Positions 1 through 12,000 of a DNA stretch of 64,000 nt are shown here, piece by piece. The translations under genes were made by a program, and so were the position numbers. Origin of the DNA: Hibiscus mutabilis (lineage: Eukaryota; Streptophyta; Magnoliopsida; Malvales; Malvaceae); NCBI GenBank assembly GCA_019671005.1, contig CM033738.1, positions 17,138,202 to 17,202,201 on the forward strand, in the 5' to 3' direction. The notes beneath the pieces are model-generated. The model saw only the letters and a program-made list of their open reading frames with translations, did not search any database and was not told where the DNA came from. Each line of letters begins with the position of its first letter. Positions within the stretch are counted from its first letter, which is position 1.

Positions 1-1354
1 ATTAATATCCTTTCCATTATCCGAGAGTTTACCTACTCTCTAAATTATTTACCATTTGTTACCATTATCCGAGAGTTCACCTACTCTCTAATTTATTAAC
101 CATTTATTATTTTTTAAATAATTCTTGCCCAAAATAACTTGAGGATTTGACGAGTCAAAACTGCACTGAATTGCTAATAAACCGCATCTAAGTGCTAAGA
201 GACCGCACATAAGTGCTAGGAAACCACACCTAACTGTTAATAAACCGCACCGAAGTGCTAAACCGTTAGACTCTATGGCATGCCAACTATACTCTATACC
301 TCAATTACTTATTTGGGCATACTTTCCAATTCCATATTTGATTCATCCATGGCAATATAATTAAATACTAGGCAGTTCATACCCTAAATATAAAATAAAC
401 ATATTAAAATTAAATTACCTGTGATCAATGCATGTAATTGTTCTACCATTGCCATTTCTACTATGTCAAATATCAAGATTAATATAATCATCAAGCATGT
501 AATTATAACAGACTTATCACAAGTCTTTCAAATGATAATCATAATATTATCCATGCATGAAAATGCACTCACCTTGACACTTTATACTTTTTCAATGTCC
601 AACTAGCCTTACTAAGATCAACTTTGGTCCCGTTCCTTTCCTCGATTACTAATTTGATCTCGATTTTGTTCAAAGTTTTACGAAGCTTTCAAACACTTGA
701 GGGAATTTGAGAGAAATCTTGAATTTTCTTTTCCTTTAATTTAGGCCATTGGTCCTTTATTTATTGGATTTTAAATTAAAAATCCCTTTTATGCTAAAAT
801 GACTAATTTGCCCTTTACATCCAAGGCTTCATATCTTGCCACATGTCCCTCTTACCCATCCAATGGCCAAAATTAATCAAAGGAGACTTTGCCCTTGCCA
901 TCTTCAAAAGTTACCATCTTGCCATTTTTCATCCAATGGCTAAGATTAAACATGGAAAAGAAATCTTTAATCCAATTGTTTATATTAATTTCCATTAAAA
1001 TAAGACATGAAAATGACCCTTTTACCCTTGCCTTATTTTAATAAAATATCTCATAAAAGATTTCTAATTTATTCGATTAAATCTGATTATCAAGATTTTT
1101 CCCAAACTTTAAAGCTTTATAGCTCTTAATACAAACTCCGTATCAAAAATCCAGGCAACACGAAAATGCCACTCTTGGGGGTGAACTATTCATTTATGAG
1201 ACTAAATTACATAACTTTTGAAAATTACAACTTAGTCCTTAAACTTTTCAAAATTTACACTTTGGCACTAAACTTTTCAAATTTTACATTTTTGGTCACC
1301 AAACTTTTAAAGTTTTACATTTTGGTCACTAACCAAAATTTTTGAGGTATTACA
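1..1354 (-). repeat. 3' LTR of the minus-strand gypsy element, partial
   Basis: It aligns with 6520-7678 over about 1.1 kb, for example the blocks 'catgccaactatactctata' and the run of 'cactaaacttttcaaa' phrases near the end. It ends in gaggtattaca at 1354, immediately before the polypurine tract. The first 240 bases hold two copies of a 'ttatccgagag' motif and four short 'aaaccgca..taagtgcta' repeats. Only one of those repeats is seen in the other LTR, so the two LTRs differ by an indel or repeat contraction. Confidence 0.85.
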
Positions 1355-1371
1355 ATTCTCCCCTTAAGAAA
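1355..1371 (-). other. Polypurine tract of the minus-strand gypsy element
   Basis: On the minus strand the bases next to the 3' LTR are purine-rich (tttcttaaggggagaat), the expected primer for plus-strand DNA synthesis. Its position directly against the TG..CA LTR edge at 1354 supports the LTR boundary. Confidence 0.75.
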
Positions 1372-1504
1372 ATTTGTCCTCGAATTTTCCTAAGTACTAG
1401 GTTGAAAAAGATGCGGATATTGCTTTTTCATTGATTCCTCGGGTTCCTAAGTAGTTTCCTCTACTTTGTGATTTCTCCATAAAACTTTGACTAGAGGAAT
1501 CTTT

Positions 1505-2880
1505 TTATTTCTTACCTGTTTTTATCCGTGAGCTAATATCCTCACAGGTTCCTCCTCGTATGTCAGATCCAGTTGAATCTCGATTTTTTCCGGTGTAAAG
1601 ACATGCGGAAGGATCTGATCGATACTTCCTTAGCATAGATACATGAAAAACATCATGGATCTTACTCATCTCGGGTGGTATTGCTAACTGATATGCCACT
1701 GGACCAACCCTTTTTAGAATCTCATAAGGGCCGATAAATCTTGGACTAAGTTTACCTTTTTCGTCCAAAGCGTAACACTTTTTTCTAGGGTGATACTTTT
1801 AAAAATACCTTATCTCCGACTTCAAACTCAATATCTTTTCTTTTAAGATCTGAGTAAGATTTTTGTCTACCGGAGGCAGCTTTGAGATTGTCTTGAATGA
1901 TTCTTACCTTATTTTCCACCTCTTGAACAAGATCCGGACCAATAACCTTTCGATCCTCAAGCTCGAACCAATTTAATGGCGTTATGCATTTCTTCCCATA
2001 TAATGCTTCGTAAGGAGTAGTCTTTATGCTTGATTGATAACTATTGTTATATGCGAGTTCTGCCAATGGGAGATATTTTTCCCAAGAACCCTCAAAATTT
2101 ATTACACACGTTCTAAGCATATCCTCCGGTGCTTGGATAGTTCTCTCTGACTGCCCATCCATTTAGGTATGAAAAACAGTACTAAAATGTAATTTAGTTC
2201 CCAATGCCTCGTGTAAAGCACTCCAAAATCTTAAAGTGAACCTGGGATCCCTGTCCGGTATAATAGACATAGGAACACCATGCATTCTAACAATCTCCTT
2301 GTTATATAATTCTGTCAGCTTGTTCAAGGAATAATCTGTACGAACTGGTATGAAGTGTGCTGATTTAGTCAATCGATCCACGATCACCCAAATTGCATCA
2401 TTTTTACTTGGCATCAAAGGCAAGCCCGTTACAAAATCCATAGTAACTCTTTCCCATTTCTACTATGGAATGGAAATTGGTTGAAGTAATCTGCATGGTA
2501 CCTGATGTTCTACTTTTACTTGTTGACAAGTCAAACACTTGGCAACAAATTCTGTGATGGCTCGCTTCATGCCAGGCCACCAAAACGACTTTTCACATCT
2601 TGATACATTTTGTTACCATCTGGACGCATAATCAAAGGGCTGTAATGGGCTTCAGAAAGTATTTCTTTCTTTAGCTCATCATCCTTAGGAACGTATAAAC
2701 GTCCTTTATAATATAAGCACCCATTAGAATTTATTTCAAAGTCTTTACATTCACCACTTTCTATTTGTTTTATTCTTTCCAAGCACCTTTCATCTTTGTC
2801 ATGTAACTCTTTAATTCTATCTATCAAAGTTGGCTTGATTTGAAATTCTGCCACTAATGCACCATTTTCTTACATTTTCA
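1505..2880 (-). pseudogene. gypsy integrase and C-terminal domain, broken
   Basis: Read right to left, the frames give the integrase linker (KGRLYVPKDDELKKEIL, about 2690), the catalytic core (MDFVTGLPLMPS, about 2440; TKSAHFIPVRTDYS; HGVPMSIIPDRDPRF) and the later core (MDGQSER, PLAELAYNNSYQSSI). The C-terminal part has GDKVFLKVSP and, in 1505-1768, SPRFIGPYEILKRVGPVAYQL and HDVFHVSMLRKY, the usual end of plant chromovirus-type integrases. The gene is split over at least four segments by frameshifts and stops (about 2567, 2160 and 1785), so no functional integrase can be made. In the intact family the protein would insert element cDNA into nuclear DNA. Confidence 0.88.
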
Positions 2881-4320
2881 ACTGGGCATTTAGGGCTCTC
2901 AAGGCAAAAAATGTTTTCTGGCTAAGTGCATCTGCTACCACATTAGCCTTTCCCAGATGATAATCGATAATTACATCATAATCCTTAATTAATTATATCT
3001 ATCTTCTCTGCCTCAAATTGAGCTCCTTTTGGGATAACAAGTACTTCAAACTTTTTTGGTCAGTGAAAATATAGCATTTTTCACCATATAAGTAGTGTCA
3101 CCAAATTTTTAGAGCAAACACCGCTGTAGCCAACTCTAAATCATGAGTGGGATAGTTTCTCTCATGAGTTTTAAGTTGTCGTGAAGCATAAGCTACCACA
3201 TTTCCTTCTTGCATCAACACACATCCCAAACCATTATGGGAGGCATCGCTGTATATTACAAATTTTTTTCCAAGTTCTAGTTGCACTAAAATAGGAGCTT
3301 CTGTTAGAACCTTATTTAATTGATCAAAGCTTTCTTGACATTTTTCCGTCCAAATGAACGGTACATCTCTTCTTAACAGCTTGGTTATCTGAGAGGTAAT
3401 CATTGAAAAATCTTTCACAAACCGTCGATAGTAACCAGTTAATCCCAAAAAGCTTTTCACTTCAGAGATATTCTTAGGAACTTTCCATTCAAAGATTGCT
3501 TGAACCTTCTTAGGATCAACTCGAAGATAAGTATCGTGCTCCTCCTTGGTTTTAGAGTAAACCAATATGTTATCAATAAATACTACCACGAATCGATCCA
3601 AATACGCTGGAAGATTCGATTCATTAAATCCATAAACGCTGCTGGTGCATTTGTAAGTTCGAATGGCATTACTACAAACTCGTAATGCCCATATTTGGTT
3701 CTAAAAGTTGTCTTTGGTATATACGCTTCCTTGATTTTTAACTGATGATACCCTGATCGAAGATCAATCTTAGAGAACATTGTTGCTCCCTTAAGTTCAT
3801 CAAAAAGATCATCAATCCTTGTTAAAGGATATTTATTCTTTATCGTCACTTTATTAAGTTGACGATAATCCACACGTAGTCTCATTGATCCGTCTTTCTT
3901 CTTTACAAACAAGACTGGAGCTCTCCAAGGTGATTTACTAGGCTGTATAAAACCTCGATCTGATAATTCTTTCAACTGAGTTTTTAACTCTCTAAGCTCT
4001 GTAGGAGCCATCCTGTAAGGTGCCATTAATATTGGTGTCGTTTCGGGAAGCACATCAATACCAAATTCTACCTCTTGATCGGGAGGCAGCCCCGATAATT
4101 CATCCGAAAAAATATTTGGAAATTCCCATACCATTGGTATATTTTCCAGATTTATTTTTGTTTCTAGAGTATTTATCACATTACTCATATTACCCAGCCT
4201 TTCGCCTACAAATACCATCTTCGAGCCATCTGGCTTCTTTAAGATTAATCTTTTATATTGACATTCGACAATAGCATCATATGCCGATAACCAAACCATT
4301 CCAAGAATAATTTCAAATTC
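2881..4320 (-). pseudogene. gypsy reverse transcriptase and RNase H, broken
   Basis: The N-terminal RT part (3583-4299) reads cleanly: LPPDQEVEFGIDVLP, APYRMAPTELRELK, VDYRQLNKVTIKNKYPL, FSKIDLRSGYHQLKI, VMPFELTNAPAAFMDLMNR. A frameshift near 3600 separates it from VVVFIDNILVYSK, where the catalytic FIDD box has become FIDN, losing an aspartate. Directly after EEHDTYL the sequence jumps to RVDPKKVQAI, so about 40 residues of the thumb and connection are deleted. RNase H follows (IYSDASHNGLGCVLMQ, YASRQLKTHE) and ends at a TGA replacing Arg after ALKIW. The remaining HYLYGEKC part continues in frame to about 2900. These lesions show an old, inactive copy. Confidence 0.9.
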
Positions 4321-5733
4321 TTAGAAAGTCAATTCCATAAGATTAGCGGGAAATTCTACTACTTGAATTTTTAAAAGATATTTCCTACATATTCTGCTCA
4401 CTCTAGCACTTTGTCCTATTGGGTTGACGACAACTATCTCACTCGAAATTAGTTCTACTAGAATGTTTCTTTCAAGTATTACTTTAGAACTAATGTATGA
4501 ATGAGTAGAGCCTGGATCAATCAAGGTAAAAATAGGTCTGCCAAAGAGTTCGATTATACCTTCAACGATCTCTGCATCATTTCGATCATCAACAATTTTG
4601 ATGTTGTATACCCGAGCTGTAGCTCTGTTTTCTTGATTCGGTGTTGATGCAGATGTTCCCAATTTTCCACCTTTGTTTCCCTTGCTCCTCTGAGGTACTG
4701 TAGCAAACTGATGCGGATGAAGCTCCGGATAATTTTTTATGAAATGCCCAGCTTGTCCACAATGGAAACATGCCCCAATCAACCAGCATTGACCATGATG
4801 CCTTTTGCCACAGTGCTCGCATTCTGTAATCGGGCGAATTCCAGAACCTCGAGTACCTGCAATATTCATCTGAGACTGCTTCAATTTTCCTCCTACATAC
4901 CCTTTTTTAACTAAAGAGACTGATGCTGCAGGATGTTACTGTGACATTTCTTTACTGTGTTTAAATGATGATGCAGCAAATGAATCTCTAGACCTTTTCC
5001 CGGTCTGAATATGCTTTTCTGCCTTCTCCTCGAGGTCCACTTTTTCTATAACCTTGGCTCGGTTCACCATTTCTTGAAAAGTAGTAAAGTTATGAGAGAC
5101 CAATATCCTCTTATATTGAGAATCTAACCCAGCTATGAATCTGTAGATTCTAAATCTTTCAGTTGGGAAAAATTCCGTTGCAAATCGGCCCAGTCTATTA
5201 AATTTGTATTCGTATTCATAAACTGATTTGCCATGTTGTTTTAGCTGCAGAAATTGCTGTCTCATATCTTCGATAAATACGTCTCCAATATACTTTTCTT
5301 TGAATTCTTGAAGAATGAATTCCCAAGTAACTCGCTCTGAAGGTACTTGTGCAGTTATCACGTTCCACCATACACTGGCTTGTCCGATTATAAGGGATAC
5401 TACTCCTTCCAATTTTCCTTGATTATCACAAGGGATTCTGCTTAACATGATCTTGACATCATTTAACCAGTAATCAGCAACCATCGGATCTGCATCAGTA
5501 TCACCTCAGAATTCTGGTGCTCCGATTTTTCTTAACTTCTTAGGGACTGATACTGGTGCTCGCCGACTTATGATCGCATCCAAGGATTGCAGAAATAAGC
5601 CTTGATCTTGGACCGGCATATTTCTTTGTTTCTGAGCTTGTTGCTCTACATTCTGCTGAGCCGGTTGCTCTACATTTTGCTGAACCTGAGGTGGATTCTG
5701 ATACACCTCATTACTTCCGCTTTGAGCAGGCAC
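4321..5733 (-). pseudogene. gypsy gag and protease, broken
   Basis: 5506-5733 is a Gln-rich N-terminus (several QQNVEQ units). 4936-5484 is the retrotransposon gag capsid (SVWWNVITAQVP, WEFILQEFKEKY, EYEYKFNRLGRFA). 4321-4884 has the nucleocapsid and protease: CEHCGKRHHGQC, then a zinc knuckle CFHCGQAGHFIKNY in which the last Cys is Tyr, then the aspartic protease motif TLIDPGSTHSYISS. Stops after APEF, after KEMSQ and after MELTF break what would be one polyprotein. The lost knuckle Cys would weaken RNA binding. In the family, gag forms the cytoplasmic particle that packages element RNA. Confidence 0.88.
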
Positions 5734-5936
5734 ATCCTGCTCAATAGCTTGTCGGGATTCACGAAAATCTGACTTATGTTTATATCACAACCATCTAAGG
5801 AGTGAGTTATCTACCCAACACAGGCATCATTACATCCCTATGCAAATATCAGTAATTCTTGATATCCTAGTGGCATGTATACAACTCTGACTCTTTACCG
5901 ACACTCGATTTACATCCAGAACCGGCTAAACCTATA

Positions 5937-5948
5937 GCTCTGATACCA
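5937..5948 (-). other. Primer binding site for initiator Met-tRNA
   Basis: The minus strand reads tggtatcagagc, the complement of the 3' end of plant initiator Met-tRNA. It lies 5 bp inside the 5' LTR edge (5954). This confirms the element's orientation. Confidence 0.9.
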
Positions 5949-5953
5949 ATAAA

Positions 5954-7678
5954 TGTAACACCCTTACTAGTATTTATTATCCAATACTAGTATAGAGTGT
6001 CACATAATGATTAACTGCATTTTATGCTACTCAATTTAGTTAAAAACGATAATTTTCAAATTTACTAGTTTATCGCGTAAAAACCAATTACTATTTTTTT
6101 TAAAACCATCAAATTAATTTCATTTTCAGGCAGCAGCTTGGTAGTTTATAACTACACTCTATAATAGATAAAACTACCTAAAAACTGCCTAAAATAAAAA
6201 TCATTTCACTTACTCTAAAAATCCATTTTTATAAAACTACCCTATTTTTACCAATAGTAATTTCTTCAAACTAGTAACAAATTTAATAAATACTCAACAT
6301 TATAAAGTAACCACTTATATAGATATTTATGATACAAACCATATCTAGACTAGATTAACTAAGCTACTATTAACTTATACATGCCAACTAGAAAATATCA
6401 AAATACAATAAGATTGTAATTACCGATATTGTATATTGAATTCCTTTACTAGGGATGCTTTACTCCTTACTCTTGCCCGGGATTACTACGTACGCGTGAA
6501 AACCATCACACGCTAAGTATATACTTAGTGAGAAACCACACTTAAGTGTTAATAAACCGCACTGAAGTGCTAAACCGCTGAACTCTATGGCATGCCAACT
6601 ATACTCTATACCTTAATTAGTTATTTGGGCATACTTTTCGATTCCATATTCGATTCATCCATGGCAATATAATTAAATACTGGGCAGTTTATACCCTAAA
6701 TATAACATAAACATATTAAAATTAAATTACCTATGATCAATGCATGTAATTCTTCTACTTTGACAATTTCTACTATGTAAAATATCAAGATTAATATAAT
6801 CATCAAGCATGTAATTATAACAGACTTATCATAAGTCTTTCAAATGATAATCATAATATTATCCATGCATGAAAATGCACTCACTTTGACACTTTATACT
6901 TTGTCAATGTCCAACTAGCCTCACTAAGATCAACTTTGGTCCCATTCCTTTCCTTGATTACTAATTCGATCTCAATTTTGTTCACAGTCCTATGAAGCTT
7001 TCGAACACTTAAGGGAATTTGAGAGAAATCTTGAATTTTATTTTCCTTTAATTTAGCCCATTTGTCCTTTATTTATAGGATTTTAAATTAAAAATCCCTT
7101 TTATGCTAAAATAACTAATTTGCCCTTTACATCCAAGGCTTCATATCTTGCCACATATCCCTCTTATTCATCCAATGGCTAAAATTAATCCAAGGAGTTA
7201 GTGATTACCAACTTTTCCCTTGCCATCTTCAAAAATTACCATATTGCCATTTTTCATCCAATGGCTAAGATTAGAAATGGAAAAGAAATCTTTAATCCAA
7301 TGGTCCATATTAATTTCCATTAAAATAAGACATGAAAATGACCCTTTTACCCTTGCCTTATTTTAATAAAATATCTCATAAAAGATTTCTCATTTATTCA
7401 ATTAAATCTGATTATCCAAATTTTTCCCAAACTTTAAAGCTTTATAGCTCTTAATACAAACTCCGTATCAAAAATTTGGCTAACACGAAAATTCCACTCT
7501 TGGGGGTGAACTATTCATTTACAGGACTAAATTACATAACTTTTGAAAATTACAACTTAGTCCCTAAACTTTTTGAAATTTACACTTTGGCACCAAACTT
7601 TTCAAATTTTACATTTTGGTCACCAAACTTTTCAAGTTTTACATTTTGGTCACTAACCAAAATTTTTGAGGTATTACA
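5954..7678 (-). repeat. 5' LTR of the minus-strand gypsy element (1725 bp)
   Basis: On the minus strand it starts tgtaatacctc and ends gggtgttaca (5954). It matches 1-1354 over its right-hand two thirds. The part at 5954-6500 has no counterpart inside the window because the other LTR is cut. At 6507-6532 it contains, in antisense, a short palindromic motif (cacacgctaag..cttagtgag) that recurs in three other LTRs here. No coding potential. Confidence 0.85.
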
Positions 7679-9049
7679 TTTCTAAATTTGAATCTTTTAA
7701 TTGTTTACATTGTCAATTAGCAAAACAACCAACTTTATCTTTTGATAATAATAACTTCATCTGTGATACTTCTTTTGGTTTAATTCATTCTGATATTTGG
7801 TGTCCTGCTCCAACTCCTACTGTAAATGGTTATCGCTATTTTGTTTTATTTATTAATAACTATTTTAGGTTCACTTGAATATATTTTCTCAAGCATCAAT
7901 CTGAGTTATCTCAAATTTACATTGATTTTGCTACCATGATTACAACTCAGTTTTCCTCCTCTATTAAAATTCTTTGTATTGATAATGCAATGGAGCATCA
8001 AGATTCTATTCTTCTCAGGTTTCTTAAGCAATATGGAATCATTGTCCAGAGATTCTTAAAGTTTTCGACTGTGCTTGTTTTGTTCTTCTTAACCCCTATG
8101 AACAGGCTAAACTTGAACCCGTGCTCATCTTTGTTGTTTTCTTAGGTATGGGATAGAACATAAAGGTTATCGTTGTTGGGATTCTATTTCTGGTCGTTTA
8201 CGTGTTTCTCGACATGTTACTTTATGGGAACACACCATGTTTTCTACTTTTTTCCAAATTTCATAGTTCGTCTTCTACTTCTCAAACTTTCTTTACGGAC
8301 CCTTTAATAGAGTTATTCCCTTCCTCCGATATAGGTTCTCCTAATGAGTTCTCCATTTCTGTTTTCAACCCTACTCTTGCCTCCACAGAATCTACTTCTG
8401 CTAATGATCTTGTTCTACCTCATCGTTGCTCCAATTGGGTAAGAGAACCTCCTTATCACCTTCAAGATTATCATTGTTTTTCTGTTACTATCTCTTTACA
8501 CTAACTACATTCTTATCGTGAGGCTAGTACTAACCCTAATTGGCCGCAAGCAATGTTTGAAGAACTTCAAGCCTTAGAGAAAGCTCATACCTGAGACTTA
8601 GTGGATTTTCCTTTAGGTAAAACAAATATTGGGTCCAAATGGGTTTACAAGATCAAAACTCGCTCTGATGGTTCTGTTAAACGTTATAAAGCTTGTTTGT
8701 TTGCTAAAGGCTACACTCAGGAATATGACATTGATTACAATGAAATATTTGCTCTTGTTGCTCGTTTAATCCCTGTCAATAGTCTTTTAGCAATTGTTGC
8801 AGTTAAACATTGACCTCTCTTTCAGATGGATGTTAAAAATACTTTTCTCAATGGCGATTTGTATGAAGAAGTCTATATGCATCCTTCTCATGGATATTCT
8901 AATCCTCTACAAAAAGTTTGTCTTCTTCATCGTGATTTATATGGTTTATGCAGGCTCCTCGTACATTGGTTTGCAAAATTTAGCTCCACCATTGCACTTT
9001 TTGGTTTCATCTCTATTCCTCGTGATTCTGTTTTATTTATTCGACATAC
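7679..9049 (+). pseudogene. copia integrase and reverse transcriptase, 5' part, broken
   Basis: This is part of a plus-strand Ty1/copia element whose 5' end was cut off by the gypsy insertion at 7678. It begins in the integrase zinc finger (ESFNCLHCQLAKQ, about 7685), then the core (LIHSDIWCPAPTPT, GYRYFVLFINNY). A TGA replaces Trp at 7876, followed by SELSQIYIDFATMI. Near 8055 the core jumps to the later FGCACF-like region, so a piece is missing. The RT begins about 8540 (NWPQAMFEELQALEKAHT), GSKWVYKIKTRSDGS, AKGYTQEYDIDYNEIF, MDVKNTFLNGDLYEEVYM, and runs to SVLFIRHT at 9049. There the solo LTR interrupts it; the frame resumes at 12818. Confidence 0.9.
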
Positions 9050-12000
9050 TGTAATATCACAATTTTTGGCTAGTGACCAAAATAAGAATTTTGAAAGTTT
9101 TGTGGTTAAAATGTAAATTTTGGGAAAGTTCAGGGACCAAAGTGTAATTTTCAAAAGTTATGTATTTTGATCCCGTAAATGAATATTTTACCCAGAATAG
9201 TGACATTTTCGTGTTACCTGAATTTTTCGTACAGAGTTTGTATTAATGGCTATAAAGCGATAAGGTTTAGAAAAATATTAGGATAATCGGATCGAATCGA
9301 ATATCCAGTATATTTAGAAGGATGATAAGGAAAGGTTAATTATGTCATTTTACGTGTATAATATATTTTCTTTGTGTTGGAAGAATATGAACCCTTGGAT
9401 TTAAGTTGATTTTCCATGTTAAATATGAGCCGTTGGATGAAAAATGGCCAGATTGTAATTTTGAAAATTATAAGGGCAAGGTTGGTAACTACTAGCTCAA
9501 GATAAAATCTAGGCCATAGGATGAAGGATGATGACATGAGGTATATTATGGAAATATATAATTTTTGAAACATATCCGATAGCTCGATAAAGGTAAAATT
9601 GTAGTAGAAGTATTTAGTGAATATCAGGAAATCGGATTGAATTGAAATTTCAGAGACTGTTCCATAAGCCATGGAAAATCATAAAATGATATTTATGGAA
9701 TAGTGGTCAGTTTAGAAGGAACTAATTTAGTTAGATTATAATGGAATGGCGATTTTGAAACAAACTAGTAAATAAAGACTAGTTGGAGGGCAAATTGGTC
9801 ATTTAGCAATGATAGCAATTTTGAAATATTTTTGAAATATTGAGGAAATTTTTGGAAGATGAAATATATATGGATTTCATCTTGGCACTTGATTTTGGAT
9901 GAGATTAAATTAGCCATTGAATTTAAAGGCTAAATTGGTAATTTCACTATTTAAATGAATTTAAAATTCATTTAATAGTTTCAAGTGTAATTTAATAGTA
10001 AAAAGATGAAAAAATGTTCATCTTTTCCAGCCATAAACCATGGAGAAAGAGGAGAAAGAAGAGGAAAATTTCCAAGCTCGATTTAAGCCCCGAATCACGG
10101 TTTTTAGGTAATCTTTCGAACTACAAAGTTGTTCTACTCTCCGAGCTCTATCTTTTGATGTAAATAATTTATAGAATACTTGCTTGGTTGATGAGATTTG
10201 ATATGTGGAAAAAAATTAGGGTTTATGAACAAATTGAGGCTTTTATGATTTTATGAATCCATGATTGATTTTAAGTTAGAATCATGCTTGTATGATGTTG
10301 GAATCATGTTATTGAGTTGAGATTTAAACCCTACATTTTTTGCTTGTATGGAGAAGATTAGGGTTTATGGATTTAAGTCTAACTTAAGTCTAACTTAGGG
10401 ATTGTGATGTTTGATTAATGATCTAGTAAGCTTGATTTGTTGTTTGGAAGCAAAAGCCTAAGTTAAATATATAGGGACCAATTCGACAAGCCTCAAAGTC
10501 AAGGGACCGAATCTGAATTTTATGAAATTGGAGTGTATTTATGTAATTAATGACGTTGGAGAAGTGAAATTGATGTTAGAATGCTAAATGGATGTTGAAT
10601 CCTTACCTTTGCGTTTTAGTGACTATTTTGGCAAAGAAAGAAAATTAGAGGGAATTATTTTTGAATAATTATTTGATGAAGAAGATGATGAATTGGTGGT
10701 TTGAAGCAAGTGATGGGACTAAATTGACAAGTTGAAAAATAAGAAGAAGTTAGTATAAATTAGAAGTTTATTATGGAAAGCTATGTAGAAGATTGAATTT
10801 TGGCAGTGACTTCGAAAATTCACCAAAAATTATTCAAAAATGGTTAGATGATGAATTTTATACCATTGTAAAGATTTGTTCGTCTAGTTTCATTTCCAAT
10901 AAACGGAAATTGATATCGAGTTCCGAGTTAAAAGATATGAATTTTTAAACGAATGAAGATAAAAAAATTTACAGAGCAGTTTCGGTTAGGACAACTCTGT
11001 GACAGGAGTTTGAAGAATTTTCATAATTTTTGTATATTTTATTAATTTATGTGGCTTATACCGTTAGAACCATTATTGAATCTAGTTTCTCCAGTAGAAA
11101 GGAAATTAAGATCCAGTATGTATTCTGCCAGGTATAAGTAAATTTTTGAAGGTAGCGCAAGCTGTCAGAAAATGAAATTTGAAACATTTTGTATTTAAAT
11201 GTTAGTTAGCAAGCTCGAAAAAATTATTGGAAGTTCAAATTGGTCACTAAGGACTATAATGAGTTTTTGAACAGTACAAGAAAGAAAGGAAAATATTTGG
11301 AAATTTTATATTCGAATGATTATATTAGATAACATGTTTAAGGTATTGTTAGATTTAAATCTAACAAATATTTTATTTTATTCATGTGATTAATGAAGTC
11401 AAGTCCGAATCAAAGAAGGTTCGAGGTTCTATAAAGGAAAGGATGGAGTAGAATTTAGTGAGTCATGGTAATAAATGGCTCAGGTGAGTGCAATGCATAC
11501 ATAACATGATACATGGATGTTTTATAGATCATTGGTAAGACTTGCGATAAGTCTACCTGGTTTATATATTGGCATGATATTTATGTCATTGATAATATAT
11601 TTGACATATTTTAAATATGTCAAAAGTTGAACACAAATGCATGGATCACTAGTTATATATAATGGTATACTATGAATGTTATTTCGGGTATGAACTGCCC
11701 AATATTCAATTATATTGATATATGTTGCCATGGATGGAATAAATACGGAAATTATGCCCAAATAAGTCATTAAGGGACAAGGTATAGTTGGCATGACATA
11801 GAGTCCAGCAGCACGTTGCATATTCGGGAAACCGGGATAGCAGTATAGTGTACGTAAAAGACACTTAGTGCATGGTAAGCACGGCCTTATAAACTTGAGG
11901 AAAATCGGGAGGTTAGCACAACCTTATAAATGTGCAGAAATCGGGAGCATTTCGATGCATATTTGACTCGCGTACCCAGGGTCCTCAAGGTTTAGTTTGA

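Larger units (their letters stand above)
1..7678 (-). mobile_element. Ty3/gypsy LTR retrotransposon, minus strand, left end outside window
   Basis: The order on the minus strand is 5' LTR (5954-7678), Met-tRNA primer site (5937-5948), gag, protease, reverse transcriptase, RNase H, integrase, polypurine tract and 3' LTR (1-1354, continuing beyond the window). Protease, RT, RNase H and integrase in this order define Ty3/gypsy. Every reading frame is broken, so the copy is not autonomous. Its right edge cuts a copia element in the zinc-finger end of integrase, so it inserted into that element. The base pairs after 7678 (tttct) should be the 5-bp target duplication; its partner lies left of the window. 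Confidence 0.9.
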
